From: Streptomyces inhibens
Lineage (GTDB): Bacteria > Actinomycetota > Actinomycetes > Streptomycetales > Streptomycetaceae
Assembly: GCF_003389455.1 (NCBI RefSeq)
Contig: NZ_QUAC01000233.1
Location: forward strand, 32,129-96,128
Direction of reading: 5' to 3'
DNA length: 64,000 bases
Shown here: one piece after another, positions 27,185-36,176 of the stretch
Layout of the letters: the number at the start of each line of letters is the position of its first letter
Numbering within the stretch: the first letter of the stretch is position 1
The notes under the pieces: model-generated
Told to the model about the DNA's origin: nothing
The model's input: the letters and a program-made list of their open reading frames with translations, nothing else
The model's database searches: none
Translations under genes and position numbers: made by a program

Positions 27185-27979
27185 ACGCCGTCGCCCACGT
27201 CTCTGCCCCGTCCCACGCCGCTGCCCCCACTGCCCTCGCGGTCGTCGTCCCCGCCCACAACGAGGCACGGGATCTGCCGGCCGCCCTCAAGGCCGTGCAG
27301 ACGGCCGCCCGGCTCCCGGCCCTGGCAGACGTGCCGGTGTCACGGTGGTCGCCGCCGACGCCTGCACGGACGACACACCCGACATCGCCGTACACCTGGG
27401 CGCGGCCGTCATCGAACTGCCCGGCCGCAACGTGGGAGCAGCCCGCGCCGCCGGCGTCGCCCACGCGCTGCACCTGCTCGGCCCGCACGGCGCCTGGATC
27501 TGGATCGTGACCACCGACGCCGACTCACTCGTCCCGCCCACTGGCTGGCGCACCACCTGCACCACGCCCGTCAGGGCTGGGACTGCATCGTGGGCACCGT
27601 CCGTCTGATGCACCACCCGGTGCTCCTCGTGGCCACGGTGGCCCGCCACAACGCCCGCTACTTCGCAGGCCGTCCGTATGGGCCACGCCTTTGGCGTCAT
27701 CCGCATATTCACGGTGCCAATCTGGGCGTCGCTGCCGCCCCCTACCTCGCGGCAGGCGGATTCCCGGCGCTGGCGCACGGCGAGGACCGCGCCCTGGTCG
27801 CCGCCCTCGAACGCCTCTCCTGCCGGATCCTGCGCACCGACGAGTGCCCGGTGCGCACCTCAGGCCGCCTTGACCCACGGGCCCCGCAAGGGTTCGGCAC
27901 CTTCCTCCGGCAACTGTCCATCGAGATCGCCCCGCCCACCGACGCCTCCAGGCGCCGGAAGAGAGACATCAGCTCCTGA
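27181..27979 (+). pseudogene. Family-2 glycosyltransferase, two frameshifts
   Basis: GTG 27181 overlaps the methyltransferase stop. TALAVVVPAHNEARDLPAAL is the GT2 nucleotide-sugar-binding start. After LADVPV the frame changes to VTVVAADACTDDTPDIAVHL and WIVTTDADSLVPP, which carries the DAD metal-binding motif. A second change near 27555 gives WDCIVGTVRLMHHPVLLVAT and HGANLGVAAAPYLAAGGFPA, HGEDRALVAALE. With the three preceding genes this operon probably made a modified glycolipid or glycan; it is now broken in every gene. Confidence 0.78.
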
Positions 27980-28363
27980 GCGACTCTGCGGCGGGGCGCG
28001 CCCTGCAATCGTTGGTCGCGCCGCCCGACGCCTGGGTACAGTCCGGCAGATCATGTGAAGGATCGGATCGATGTGGCTGAGCCCTTAGTTGGGTCACCAC
28101 GTGCGTCACCATCAGGGGGTCCGATAGTCCCAGAAAGTACTGGTGGCGTGGCCGGGAAGGGGCGCGTGCGAGGGCTGAGAGGGCGCTGTAGGTCGAGGAG
28201 AGCGTCGAGGCAAGGGGCGAGTCCACACAGCGTGCGAAGGAGATTGCCTCGCGCACCGTTGAACAGGGAGCGGGCGCGCTCCGGCGAGTCGAAGACCTCC
28301 AGCAAGGTCTCCACCCACGACAGGAAATCCGTCTCGCAACGCGGCGGCGTACGCGCACACAGC
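27980..28363. other. Intergenic stretch, no gene supported
   Basis: A minus-strand reading (VETLLEVFDSPERARSLFNG, about 28200-28320) looks coding-like but has no family I can name and no start signal. No RNA gene seen. Confidence 0.3.
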
Positions 28364-28474
28364 GGAGCCCAAGGGCCGACGAAGGATCAGCTGTACGAGG
28401 AGGCGAAGAAGCGCAATAGCGACGGACGCTCCTCGATGCACAAGCAGCAGCTTCGCCACGCGCTTGGCCGCTGA
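28364..28474 (+). pseudogene. Fragment of a small Rho-N/plasmid-stabilisation-like protein
   Basis: The last 36 residues before TGA 28474, PTKDQLYEEAKKRNSDGRSS then MHKQQLRHALGR, form a short helix-extended-loop-helix motif. It occurs at the C-terminus of small Streptomyces proteins annotated as plasmid stabilisation proteins or Rho N-terminal-like domains. The expected N-terminus is absent, so this looks like a tail fragment. Confidence 0.45.
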
Positions 28475-28490
28475 TACGTCGTTGCGCAGT

Positions 28491-29375
28491 TCAGCCGGCG
28501 CTGGGCAGCCGTACGTGGACGGTGCCGTCATCGTCCAGCCTCACCTGGAAGGACGGCTGCGGGGCGGTGGCCGGGCCACGGATGTTCGCGCCGTCCGACA
28601 GCCGGAAGATGCTGCCGTGCCAGGGGCACTCCACACAGCCGTCGGCGATCTTGCCGTCCGACAACGGCCCCGACAGGTGGCTGCACCGCTCGGCGAGGAC
28701 ATGAATGCGGCCGCCCGGCTCACGGATCACCAGCAGGGGCACCTCGCCCAGTTCTCGCCGCACGGCCTCGCCGACCGGGAAGTCCTCGACTCTGCCCACC
28801 GGGTGCCAGCCCTCTTCCAGCAGATGCGGTACGGGCTCGGCCTTGTTGGCGCCTGCGGCCTGGCGGAAAGCGAGGTGCCCGCCGAGCATCCCGCCGGTGC
28901 CGGCCGCACACAGCCCCGCAAACCCGAGCGCCTTGCCCAGTGCCGTACGGCCGCGGCCGCGATGTACCCAGGATCCCGCATACAGCCCGATAGCCGCTGC
29001 GACCGACGCCGCGTGCACCAGGCCGGTACGCATCTGATCCTCGTGCTGCTCGGCCCAGTCCACCCACCCGGCCAACGCGGCCGGCGCGGCCGAAAGGACG
29101 CCCAGACCCACCAGGAGGCGGGCATTGCGCCCTGCGCCGGGCACGACGTCCAGCACGGCGGCGGACAGCCATGCGCCCATCGGAATCTGCACCAGCACGG
29201 GATGCAACGGATGGCCGATCGGCAGGCCGTGCAGCACATCGCGCAAGCGCCCCAGGGGTAGCCCGCGCACCGCCCGCTGGGCCGGATTGATCACCGCATC
29301 AAGCTTCTCCAGGCGGCTCAGCGCGTCGAGGGACGTCAGGAAGGAGGCCTCGGCGCGGGCGGCGGTTTCTTTCAC
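28491..29375 (-). CDS. Membrane Rieske protein (DUF2231 plus Rieske domain)
   Basis: 294 residues from GTG 29375. Residues 45-170 are a DUF2231-like membrane domain with four hydrophobic segments (HPVLVQIPMGAWLSAAVLDV, LLVGLGVLSAAPAALAGWVD). Residues 190-285 are a Rieske domain with CSHLSGPL and CPWHGSIF (Cys/His ligands to 2Fe-2S). The combination suggests membrane electron transfer, partner unknown. A longer reading extends to 29861 but lacks family similarity. The start codon lies at the edge of a perfect palindrome that may regulate it. Confidence 0.88.
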   Translation of the reverse strand: MKETAARAEASFLTSLDALSRLEKLDAVINPAQRAVRGLPLGRLRDVLHGLPIGHPLHPVLVQIPMGAWLSAAVLDVVPGAGRNARLLVGLGVLSAAPAALAGWVDWAEQHEDQMRTGLVHAASVAAAIGLYAGSWVHRGRGRTALGKALGFAGLCAAGTGGMLGGHLAFRQAAGANKAEPVPHLLEEGWHPVGRVEDFPVGEAVRRELGEVPLLVIREPGGRIHVLAERCSHLSGPLSDGKIADGCVECPWHGSIFRLSDGANIRGPATAPQPSFQVRLDDDGTVHVRLPSAG

Positions 29376-29394
29376 CGTGCTTCTCGAAGCACGG
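29375..29394. promoter_or_regulatory. Perfect 9-bp palindrome over the start of the Rieske gene
   Basis: CCGTGCTTC (29375-29383), TC, GAAGCACGG (29386-29394). In the minus-strand message this hairpin ends directly at the GTG start, so it could hide the start region or be a repressor operator. No ribosome site is evident outside it. Confidence 0.55.
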
Positions 29395-30030
29395 ACCGCG
29401 GAATTCGTATACCTCGCTGAAAGACGCACGACGTGCGATTTGCCATGTGCGGCCAGCCCGCAAACGGCTACCGGTTCCGTTCCACTCCGGTGGCTGAGGG
29501 ACCGAGGGCAGGCTCTCGTCATGCCTTTGGAAAATGCCGGTTTCGTGGGCATGTCGCCGATCGGCGTCCGCGTGAAACACCCACGCGGGCGGAACTGAGA
29601 CAAGGCGGCCCACGACGAGTGCGCGGGCGCAGCCAGCAAACCCCGGTGCCCGTGGAGCCGCTGCGGAGCAGCGGCCAGCACGGGCCGTCTGTGCCGAGGC
29701 CCTTCCGCGTTGCCGCGCGGAGCCCTGGTGAAAGCCTCCTGGCACTCGCCCGCCACCTGGCTGCTGCGAGAGACGCGAGGCGCCTCCTGCACAGCTCGCG
29801 TCGTACCTCGCCGGTCCGCTCGTGGCGCCAGCGGTGCCAGCGGCTGCGGTCTAAGCGGCACGCAAGGGTGCGATTTCCCTCAGCCGGGCCCCGAAGGCCA
29901 TGGGAGGGACTCAGCCTGCACGGACGCGGACGGGCACGCCGTGTTCGTGCGCTCGTGCTCAAGGCGGACGCTCTTCTCGAGCAGAGGCTCGGTCGGTGGT
30001 CTTGAAACCACGGTCGTCAGTCGCGCCCGA
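29395..30030. other. Intergenic stretch, no gene supported
   Basis: 636 bp between divergent genes. Open frames exist but none has family similarity or start signals. A tRNA-Ser-like anticodon loop at about 29995-30015 was examined and rejected. It probably contains both divergent promoters. Confidence 0.35.
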
Positions 30031-31233
30031 ATGGTGCACGGTGGAGGGGTGGCCGCCCGGCAGCGTTTTGCCGGCCTGCGGCAGCCATGGCAGTCGAGCC
30101 ACGCGCTGCTGGCGGTCCCGCTCGTGCTCATCGTGGTGATCACGGTCGTTGACCTGCTGGTTCCGGCCGATGTCCACCTCGGTCCGCTGCTGGTCATCGC
30201 GCCCGCGATCACCGCCTCGTTCGCCGGTCCCCGCTTGACCGGGGTGATCGGGGGCCTGACGGTGGCGGCCCAGGCGTTCATCGGGTGGCACTTCGGCGTG
30301 TTGTTCTCCCGGAACGTGATGGTGCAGATCCTCGCCCTGACTGTGCTGTCCTGTCTGATCGTGTGCTTCTGCGTGGTGCGCGAACGCCGCCGTAAGGAGC
30401 TGGACCAGGTGCGGACGGTCGCCGAGGCCGCCCAGCATGTCCTGCTGTGGCCACTGCCCGAACAGCTCGGCCCGCTGCAGGTCGCCTGCCTGTATTTGGC
30501 GGCGGAAGATGAGGCGCAGATCGGCGGGGACCTGTATGCGGCCACCCGCATCGACGGCGGGGCCCGCGTGATGATCGGTGATGTGCGGGGCAAGGGCCTG
30601 GCCGCCATTGGGGAGGCCGCTCTCCTGCTCGGGGCCTTCCGCGAGGCCGCCCACAAGCACACCACCCTTCCCGAACTGGCCGCCGGCCTGGAGCAGAGCG
30701 TGACCCACTACCTGCCCGAGTTCGAGCCGGAGGAGGAGGCCGGAGAACGCTTCGTGACCACCTTGCTGCTGGAGATCCCCGACGCCGATCCCCTCACGCG
30801 AATGACCAGCTGCGGCCACCCTCCGCCACTCCTGCTGCACCCCGGCGAAGCCGTCGCCGTTCCCGTCCACCCCGCGCCCCCACTGGGGGTCGGCCCCACC
30901 GGGCCGGAGGACTACACGCTGGACGTGTTCTCCTTCGAGCCCGGCGACACCCTCCTGCTCTACACCGACGGCGTCATCGAAGCCCGCGACCCCCACGGTG
31001 CCTTCTATCCGTTCACCCAACGGGCCGCTCAGTGGACCGACCACAGCCCTGAGAGTCTCCTGCACCACCTTCGGCGCGACCTCCTCGCCCACGTCGGCGG
31101 ACGTCTCGCCGACGACGCCGCCCTGATCGCGATCCGCCGCACGCTGCCCGCGCACCCGGGCCGCCGCCACAGGAGAACCTTCCACGCCGACGGGTTCCGG
31201 CACCGCTCTCAGACCGAACCGCCATCGCGCTGA
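30031..31233 (+). CDS. Membrane-anchored SpoIIE/PP2C phosphatase
   Basis: 400 residues from ATG 30031. Four hydrophobic helices occupy about 20-125 (LLAVPLVLIVVITVVDLLVP, LTGVIGGLTVAAQAFIGWHF, MVQILALTVLSCLIVCFCVV). The PP2C/SpoIIE domain spans about 150-370 with metal-binding aspartates in IGGDLYAA, IGDVRGKGLAA, LLLYTDGVIEARD and DDAALIAI. Such enzymes dephosphorylate anti-anti-sigma factors to free stress sigma factors. No sigma-regulator partner is beside it. An alternative start is GTG 30049; upstream signal strength does not decide between them. Confidence 0.88.
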   Translation: MVHGGGVAARQRFAGLRQPWQSSHALLAVPLVLIVVITVVDLLVPADVHLGPLLVIAPAITASFAGPRLTGVIGGLTVAAQAFIGWHFGVLFSRNVMVQILALTVLSCLIVCFCVVRERRRKELDQVRTVAEAAQHVLLWPLPEQLGPLQVACLYLAAEDEAQIGGDLYAATRIDGGARVMIGDVRGKGLAAIGEAALLLGAFREAAHKHTTLPELAAGLEQSVTHYLPEFEPEEEAGERFVTTLLLEIPDADPLTRMTSCGHPPPLLLHPGEAVAVPVHPAPPLGVGPTGPEDYTLDVFSFEPGDTLLLYTDGVIEARDPHGAFYPFTQRAAQWTDHSPESLLHHLRRDLLAHVGGRLADDAALIAIRRTLPAHPGRRHRRTFHADGFRHRSQTEPPSR

Positions 31234-31288
31234 TCAGCTGCAACAGGCCCGGTCCCTGCCGCCGAAGGAGAGGGCGTGCGGCCCGGTG

Positions 31289-31500
31289 TCAGGGGGCCGG
31301 GCCGAAGAGCTCGATGAGGGGGCCGGTCCCGTCGGTGGGAGCGCGGACTTCCAAGTGCAGGACTGGGGTGTCGAGGTGGAGGCGGAAGTCGAAGACCGGG
31401 CAGCGCTGCTGTTCGGATGCGGCCAGCGTTGCGATGTCCGCGGCCCGCTCGGCGGGCAGGGTGAGCCACAGGCCGTCGGCGAGCTCCCGGCGTACAGTGC
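31289..31500 (-). pseudogene. C-terminal fragment of a MerR-type regulator
   Basis: Minus-strand reading ending at TGA 31289: RRELADGLWLTLPAERAADI then AASEQQRCPVFDFRLHLDTP and LHLEVRAPTDGTGPLIELFG. This matches the C-terminal effector region of MerR-like proteins from Streptomyces that include EQQxCPFFDFRL. The DNA-binding N-terminus is missing, and the reading breaks up about 31500. It cannot be a working regulator. Confidence 0.5.
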
Positions 31501-31640
31501 CGTACCCGCTGGGCTGTCACCGCAACCTTCAGCTCAGCGGTGCTATCGACGGGCGCACGGCCGGTCGATACGGGAGCGGGTGGGACACCAGGAATTGCCG
31601 TCGTCTGCTGTGGCTTACCAAGACGCGGTGGTTGTGGCGA

Positions 31641-31796
31641 TCACCAGCCTGGTGGTCTCGCCGTGCCCATGGCCTTGGTGACCGTGATCTCGATGACTAC
31701 CCGTTCAGGGTTGGGCCGTGGCTGCTTATACCGCCGGGCGTAGCGCGCTTCGGCGTCTGCGACCGATGGGCGGTCGTCTTTGAAGGGTCTCAGGTG
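31641..31796 (-). pseudogene. C-terminal fragment, possibly PPOX/F420-type oxidoreductase
   Basis: HLRPFKDDRPSVADAEARYA and RRYKQPRPNPERVVIEITVT end the reading on the minus strand. The PRPNPERVVIEI pattern recalls the C-terminus of pyridoxamine-phosphate-oxidase-like, F420-dependent proteins. The N-terminal part is absent. Family assignment is tentative. Confidence 0.35.
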
Positions 31797-31851
31797 GGCA
31801 GCTTGCGCATGGCCATCACGGATCCATCCGGGTGTCCGAGACGGGGCCACC

Positions 31852-32274
31852 TCAGTCGGGATCCCAGGTGTCGAGGGCCCAGGTAGCCCGCCGGGAGTAG
31901 ACCTCTGCGCGGTACTGCTCCACCGGCCCTCTGTGAGGTGGTGGAGGGGCCCTTCGCGACGCCGGAATACGCGGTTCCGTGCTGAACACCAGGCTCGGCG
32001 TTTGGTCCCAGGGGCCGATGTGCACTGCCTCCACGTGGGCTGAGGCGGAAGCGAGCTGGTCGTGCGAGGTAGCGGCGGCATTGCTGTGATTGCCCTTGCT
32101 CTCGATCGGGAAGACCCGTGACGGTTCTCCGGGCCTCCAGACCTCGGCGAAGAACCGCGGACGGTACAGATAGCCCGATCGAGGCCCTTTCTCCCTGCTG
32201 GTCAGCGCCCAGCCCGCCCGGAGGGTGGTGTCCGCCGGGACGATCGAGACGAGCTGCGGACAGCGTCGGCTCAA
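31852..32274 (-). pseudogene. Remnant of a conserved protein of unknown function
   Basis: The frame reads VSIVPADTTLRAGWALTSRE, YLYRPRFFAEVWRPGEPSRV and SASAHVEAVHIGPWDQTPSL with good coding character. It then passes abruptly (about 32000) into PPPPHRGPVEQYRAEVYSRR and ends at TGA 31852. An internal deletion and loss of both ends are likely. I recognise a recurring Streptomyces hypothetical protein but cannot name a function. Confidence 0.4.
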
Positions 32275-32395
32275 GACCTGCTTAGCCAGAGCCAGAGCGA
32301 AGCCGGTTCCGAGCTCAATGGGCCGTAGGGCACAGTTCAGTGCGTGACATCATCTGTCTTGGTGGGGTCTTGGGTGGGGCAGGAGAGTGACAAGC

Positions 32396-33451
32396 TCAGC
32401 CCACTGCCACGCCGTAGGGGCTGGCGCCGACGGTGACCGTGGCGACAACCTTGTTGGATTTGGGGTCGATCACCGTGAGGGTGCCCGCGGCCTGTTCCGT
32501 GACGTAAACCGCCTGGCGTGTGACCTCGATGTTGAACGGGTCGGTGCCGGTAGGGCCCACGGAAATGGTCGACGAGACCCGGTTGTTGCCGGTATCGATC
32601 ACGGATACCTGGCCCGGGCCGAGAACGGCGGCGTAGACCGACTTGCCGTCTGGTCCGATCGCCACGTCGAAGGGCCCTTCGCCGACCGGCACGGCAGTCG
32701 CCTTACGGGTGCGGGTTCCGACGGCCAGGACACGTGCTGCGACCTCGTCGGCGACGTAGGCCGACTTGCCGTCGGGGGTGATGGCGACGCCCACAGGGGA
32801 GTGCCCCGCGGCGAGGTTCCCGGTGACCTGGCGTGTACGGGTGTTGATGACCGACAGGCTGCCCGACCCGGAATTGGCCACGTAGGCCGTACTGCCGTCA
32901 CGACTGAAGGTCACGCTCACCGGGGACTTGCCGACCGGGATGCGTGCGGCCACCCGGTTGGTTCCGGTGTCGATCACCGACACGGTGTTCGAGCCCCCGT
33001 TGGCGACATAGAGGGATCTGCCATCGGGGCTGAGGCCGACACCCGTGGGGCTCTTCTCCACCGGCACGGTCGTGGTGATCTTGTTGGTGCGGGTGTCGAG
33101 CACCGACACCTGGGCCGAACCGTTGTTGGCGATGTATACGTGCCTGCCGTCCGGGGTAACCGCGACACCTTCGGGTGCCTTGCCGGCCTTCACGGTTGCG
33201 ACGACCTTGTAGGTGCGGGCGTCGATCACCGAGAGGGTGTTGTCCTGCTGGTTTGTGACATACACACGGCCGCCGGATCCGGAGCCGGGTCCGACGGGCA
33301 CGGGCGTCGTAGCGGCGGCATGCGTGTCGGCCGACCCGGCGGTCGTACATGAGGTCAGCAGGATCCCAATGGCCGCCGCGAGGGCGGGCCGGAGCGTCCT
33401 GGGGGGTCGTCGGCAGCCATTGCTGGCCCGGGACCGCAGGGCAGAGAACAT
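32396..33451 (-). CDS. YVTN beta-propeller lipoprotein
   Basis: 351 residues. The signal peptide ends in ILLTSC, a lipobox, so the protein should be lipid-anchored outside the membrane. The mature part consists of about seven 40-residue repeats with YVTN/YVAN and SVIDTxTNxV, ending each blade with PxGVAVTPDG. These form a seven-bladed propeller. Such proteins bind ligands or partners and are not clearly enzymatic. I chose ATG 33451 because AGGAGG lies 4 bp before it; the ATG six codons upstream would place that site inside the gene. It is 80 bp downstream of the DyP peroxidase gene on the same strand. Confidence 0.9.
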   Translation of the reverse strand: MFSALRSRASNGCRRPPRTLRPALAAAIGILLTSCTTAGSADTHAAATTPVPVGPGSGSGGRVYVTNQQDNTLSVIDARTYKVVATVKAGKAPEGVAVTPDGRHVYIANNGSAQVSVLDTRTNKITTTVPVEKSPTGVGLSPDGRSLYVANGGSNTVSVIDTGTNRVAARIPVGKSPVSVTFSRDGSTAYVANSGSGSLSVINTRTRQVTGNLAAGHSPVGVAITPDGKSAYVADEVAARVLAVGTRTRKATAVPVGEGPFDVAIGPDGKSVYAAVLGPGQVSVIDTGNNRVSSTISVGPTGTDPFNIEVTRQAVYVTEQAAGTLTVIDPKSNKVVATVTVGASPYGVAVG

Positions 33452-33533
33452 CTCGCCTCCTGTGTGCATCGCAAGGTTCGGTCCGAAACCAGGCGTCAGA
33501 TGGTCGACGGCCGCCCGGCGGCAGGGGTCGGGA

Positions 33534-34832
33534 TCAGGTCACGAGTCCGCGGGCGTAGTAGTCCTTCTCGTCCCGGACTCCCGGAAGTGCGAAGAAGTAG
33601 CCCCCGCCCTTCGGCGTGATGAAGGGCACCAGTGCCTCGTCTTCCAGCCGGGTCTGCATGGCGATGTACGTGTTGAGTTCCTTCTGGTAGCAGACGAAGG
33701 CGTGCCCCATGTCCAGTTCCGGCGGATTGGGGCTGCGGTCGTAGTCGTAACTGCGACGCAGGATGGTGCTGGTCGGCGCGGTCTGCGGGGTCTGGGGATT
33801 GGCAAGGCGGATGTGCGAGTTCAGCGGGGTGATCAGGCCCTGCGGGTCGTTGGTGTAGATGGGGTCGAGGAGGTCCGTGGCGTTCTCGCCCACGGCATAC
33901 ATGGGTGCGCCGCTCGCCTTGCGGCGGCCGAAGATCCGCTCTTGCTGGGCGACGGGCACCTTCTGCCACGCCTCGATGTGGAAGTGCACGATACGCACCA
34001 CGTGGTAGGTGCCGCGCGTGGCCCAGGCGGGTTCCCCGGACTTCGGCTGGGCCCAGACCCACTGGTCCATCTGGGCGGGATCGGTGGTGTCCGGATTGGA
34101 GATGCCGTCCTTGAAACCGAACCAGTCGCGCCGGACACCGACGGGGCGTTCCGGATTGCGTTGCCCGTCGATGCGCCAGCGCAGCTTCATCGCGGATGCG
34201 GTGTGGGTCAGGATGTCGATCAGTGCGTGCACCGTCGTGTCCCGGTGGTCGGCGCAGATCTGGATCAGCAGGTCTCCCTGGCTCAGGGCAGGATCGAGGT
34301 CGTCGTGGCGGAAGGGTGTCATGGTGACGAGCTGGACCGGCTTGCGCGCGCTCAGTCCGTAGCGGTCGTCGAACAGGGAGGCACCCACTCCGACGGTCAG
34401 GGTGAGACCGTCCGGTACGACCGCGGGTCCCAGGATGCCGTTGTCCGATGGCGTCGATGTCGGGGGGACCTTCGGGGGCCTGCCGCCCGCCGTCAGGAAG
34501 CGGGCCCGCGCAGTAAGTGTGCGGAACAGCTCGGTGAGTTCCGCGCGGTCGGCGGCGGTCACGTCGCACGAGAGGAAAATTCCGTCCTGTTGGGGCGGGG
34601 TGAGGATGCCGGCCTGGTGAACGCCGTGGAAGGGAATCACGCGGGATTGTGTGCGCTTGGCCTCGGCCACCGGGGCAGCGAGGGTCGTGCCCCCGCCCAC
34701 GGCGATCCCGCCCGCCGCTCCGGCCAGACCCGCGGTGGCGCCCTGAAGAAACGACCGCCGAGCAAAGGCGCTCGCCGGGCACCCTCCGCCGCTCCACCCG
34801 TCATCCGCGCTCGGAAATTCTTCCTTGGTCAT
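33534..34832 (-). CDS. Tat-exported DyP-type haem peroxidase (EfeB-like)
   Basis: 432 residues. FARRSFLQGATAGLAGAAGG is a twin-arginine signal. The DyP hallmark GFKDGISNP (GxxDG) is present with its catalytic aspartate, and RGTYHVVRIVHFHIEAWQKV and HAFVCYQKELNT fit the EfeB/DyP fold. It oxidises phenolic compounds with hydrogen peroxide or handles haem iron as in EfeUOB. No EfeU/EfeO genes are near, so a role in extracellular oxidation is equally possible. ATG 34832 is preceded by AGGGGAACC. The YVTN lipoprotein follows and may share the transcript. Confidence 0.92.
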   Translation of the reverse strand: MTKEEFPSADDGWSGGGCPASAFARRSFLQGATAGLAGAAGGIAVGGGTTLAAPVAEAKRTQSRVIPFHGVHQAGILTPPQQDGIFLSCDVTAADRAELTELFRTLTARARFLTAGGRPPKVPPTSTPSDNGILGPAVVPDGLTLTVGVGASLFDDRYGLSARKPVQLVTMTPFRHDDLDPALSQGDLLIQICADHRDTTVHALIDILTHTASAMKLRWRIDGQRNPERPVGVRRDWFGFKDGISNPDTTDPAQMDQWVWAQPKSGEPAWATRGTYHVVRIVHFHIEAWQKVPVAQQERIFGRRKASGAPMYAVGENATDLLDPIYTNDPQGLITPLNSHIRLANPQTPQTAPTSTILRRSYDYDRSPNPPELDMGHAFVCYQKELNTYIAMQTRLEDEALVPFITPKGGGYFFALPGVRDEKDYYARGLVT

Positions 34833-35306
34833 GGTTCCCCTAAGGCGGTGAGCCAGGTCGCAGCAGTACGGCACTGGCGTGAGCGGTTTCCATGAGCCGG
34901 CCCGGCGCCGAAAGTCGAAAAGGTGCACGACTGCATACGGCAGCCCCACCAGCGCCTGGATCGCCGCCAGTTGCATGACTGTCCGTAAAATGGAATATAT
35001 CGGACACACGCGCTGATGCCACTCGCAGTGCCGCCAGTTGGCGAAGCCCTCACTGTCTACGTCGTGCGTCGGCTCGCGGCCTGTGGAGCGCGCAGCGGCG
35101 AGAAGAGCCTGGTCGCCTGCTGCAAAGGCCAGAGGTCTGCCGTGGCTGCCACGCGCGGGTACTGGGCCCCATCACCGCAGGACGGGGTCTGCCAGGAGTC
35201 GCCGCGTGCTGACGATGCGACCCGGCCCATCCGGGAGGACTGCCACGAGATTGCCCGGCACAAGACGCTCGCCTGGGCGGCCAGGCCGGAGCGCGATGTT
35301 CCGTTG
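34833..35306. other. Intergenic region upstream of the DyP peroxidase
   Basis: 474 bp without a supported gene. An inverted repeat, TGTCCG (34980-34985) and CGGACA (35001-35006), flanks an AT-rich 15-bp core and could be the promoter/operator of the peroxidase gene, whose start is about 150 bp away. Confidence 0.4.
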
Positions 35307-36176
35307 TCAGGCAGTCGACGGCGGTTTCCTCAAGTAGTCGACGGCGGCGAGGTCGTCGTTGTCGTGGCCGGCTGCGACGGTTGCTTCCAGGCGGTCTCGG
35401 ACGGCCTGGAGCAGAGGGCTGGGGGTGGCTGCTGCCGCGGCCAGTTCGATGTCCTTCAGGGCGAGTTGCACCGCGAATCCGGGCGCGTATGAGGCGTCGT
35501 CCATGACGCGTACTTTCTGCAGCTCGTACGGCATGGCGAGCGGGCCCGCCTCAAGCACCCGGACGAACGTCGCGTGGTCGACGCCGAGATCGTCGCACAG
35601 CGCGAGGACATCGCTCATGGCGACCGTCGAGGCAGCCATCCAGGCGTTGACCGCAAGCTTGACGGCGTTTCCCTCGACCCCCGTCCCGACGTGGAGCACG
35701 GACGAACCGAGATCGTCGAGCAGCGGACGTGCCCGTCCAAGGACGTCCTCGGGACCGGCAACCAGCCAGACAAGCTTGCCCTGCCGTGCGGGAGCAGTGC
35801 TTCCCGAGACCGGTGCGTCGAGGTACGCAACACCGTGATCACGAGCCAGACCGGCCAGCGCGTCGGCGTTCCGTGGCCCTACCGTGCTCGCCTGTACCCA
35901 GACGGCGTCGTTGTCGAGCCGACCGATGGCATCTGACATGACCTCCGCGACCGCATCGCCGTCACGGAGCACCGTGAGGACGACGGACGCGCCGGAGACC
36001 GCATCGCCCACCGCGCTCACTGCCGTGACCCCGGCAGCGTGCTCCGCCACCGCACGGGCCCTCTCCTCCGTACGGTTCCACAGCCGAACCTCGTGGCCAC
36101 TCTCTCCGAGCCGCATCGCCATCGCGGAGCCGAGTGCGCCTGCTCCGAGAACAGCGACGGTGGAAGCGTGAGACAT
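35307..36176 (-). CDS. NAD(P)-dependent beta-hydroxyacid dehydrogenase-like enzyme
   Basis: 289 residues. VAVLGAGALGSAMAMRLGES is the dinucleotide-binding loop. DAPVSGSTAPARQGKLVWLV is the substrate-binding signature of the 3-hydroxyisobutyrate/6-phosphogluconate dehydrogenase family, and NAVKLAVNAWM holds the catalytic Lys. Likely substrates are small beta-hydroxyacids, or imines as in imine reductases. GGGAAACGGAAAGGGATCTTCC lies upstream with an AAAGGGA ribosome site. It stands alone between two intergenic gaps. Confidence 0.9.
   Translation of the reverse strand: MSHASTVAVLGAGALGSAMAMRLGESGHEVRLWNRTEERARAVAEHAAGVTAVSAVGDAVSGASVVLTVLRDGDAVAEVMSDAIGRLDNDAVWVQASTVGPRNADALAGLARDHGVAYLDAPVSGSTAPARQGKLVWLVAGPEDVLGRARPLLDDLGSSVLHVGTGVEGNAVKLAVNAWMAASTVAMSDVLALCDDLGVDHATFVRVLEAGPLAMPYELQKVRVMDDASYAPGFAVQLALKDIELAAAAATPSPLLQAVRDRLEATVAAGHDNDDLAAVDYLRKPPSTA

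Noticed and set aside
28051..28314. Minus-strand frame with coding-like helix (VETLLEVFDSPERARSLF)
   Set aside because: Cannot be extended to a plausible start or family; mentioned under the gap only.
29376..29861. Long N-terminal extension of the Rieske/DUF2231 gene
   Set aside because: Residues before the GTG start have no similarity to the family and cross the palindrome; GTG 29375 is preferred.
29985..30030. tRNA-Ser-like anticodon arm (GGTCTTGAAACCACGG)
   Set aside because: No acceptor stem, T-arm or CCA-side complement within 100 bp; similarity is limited to about 16 bases.
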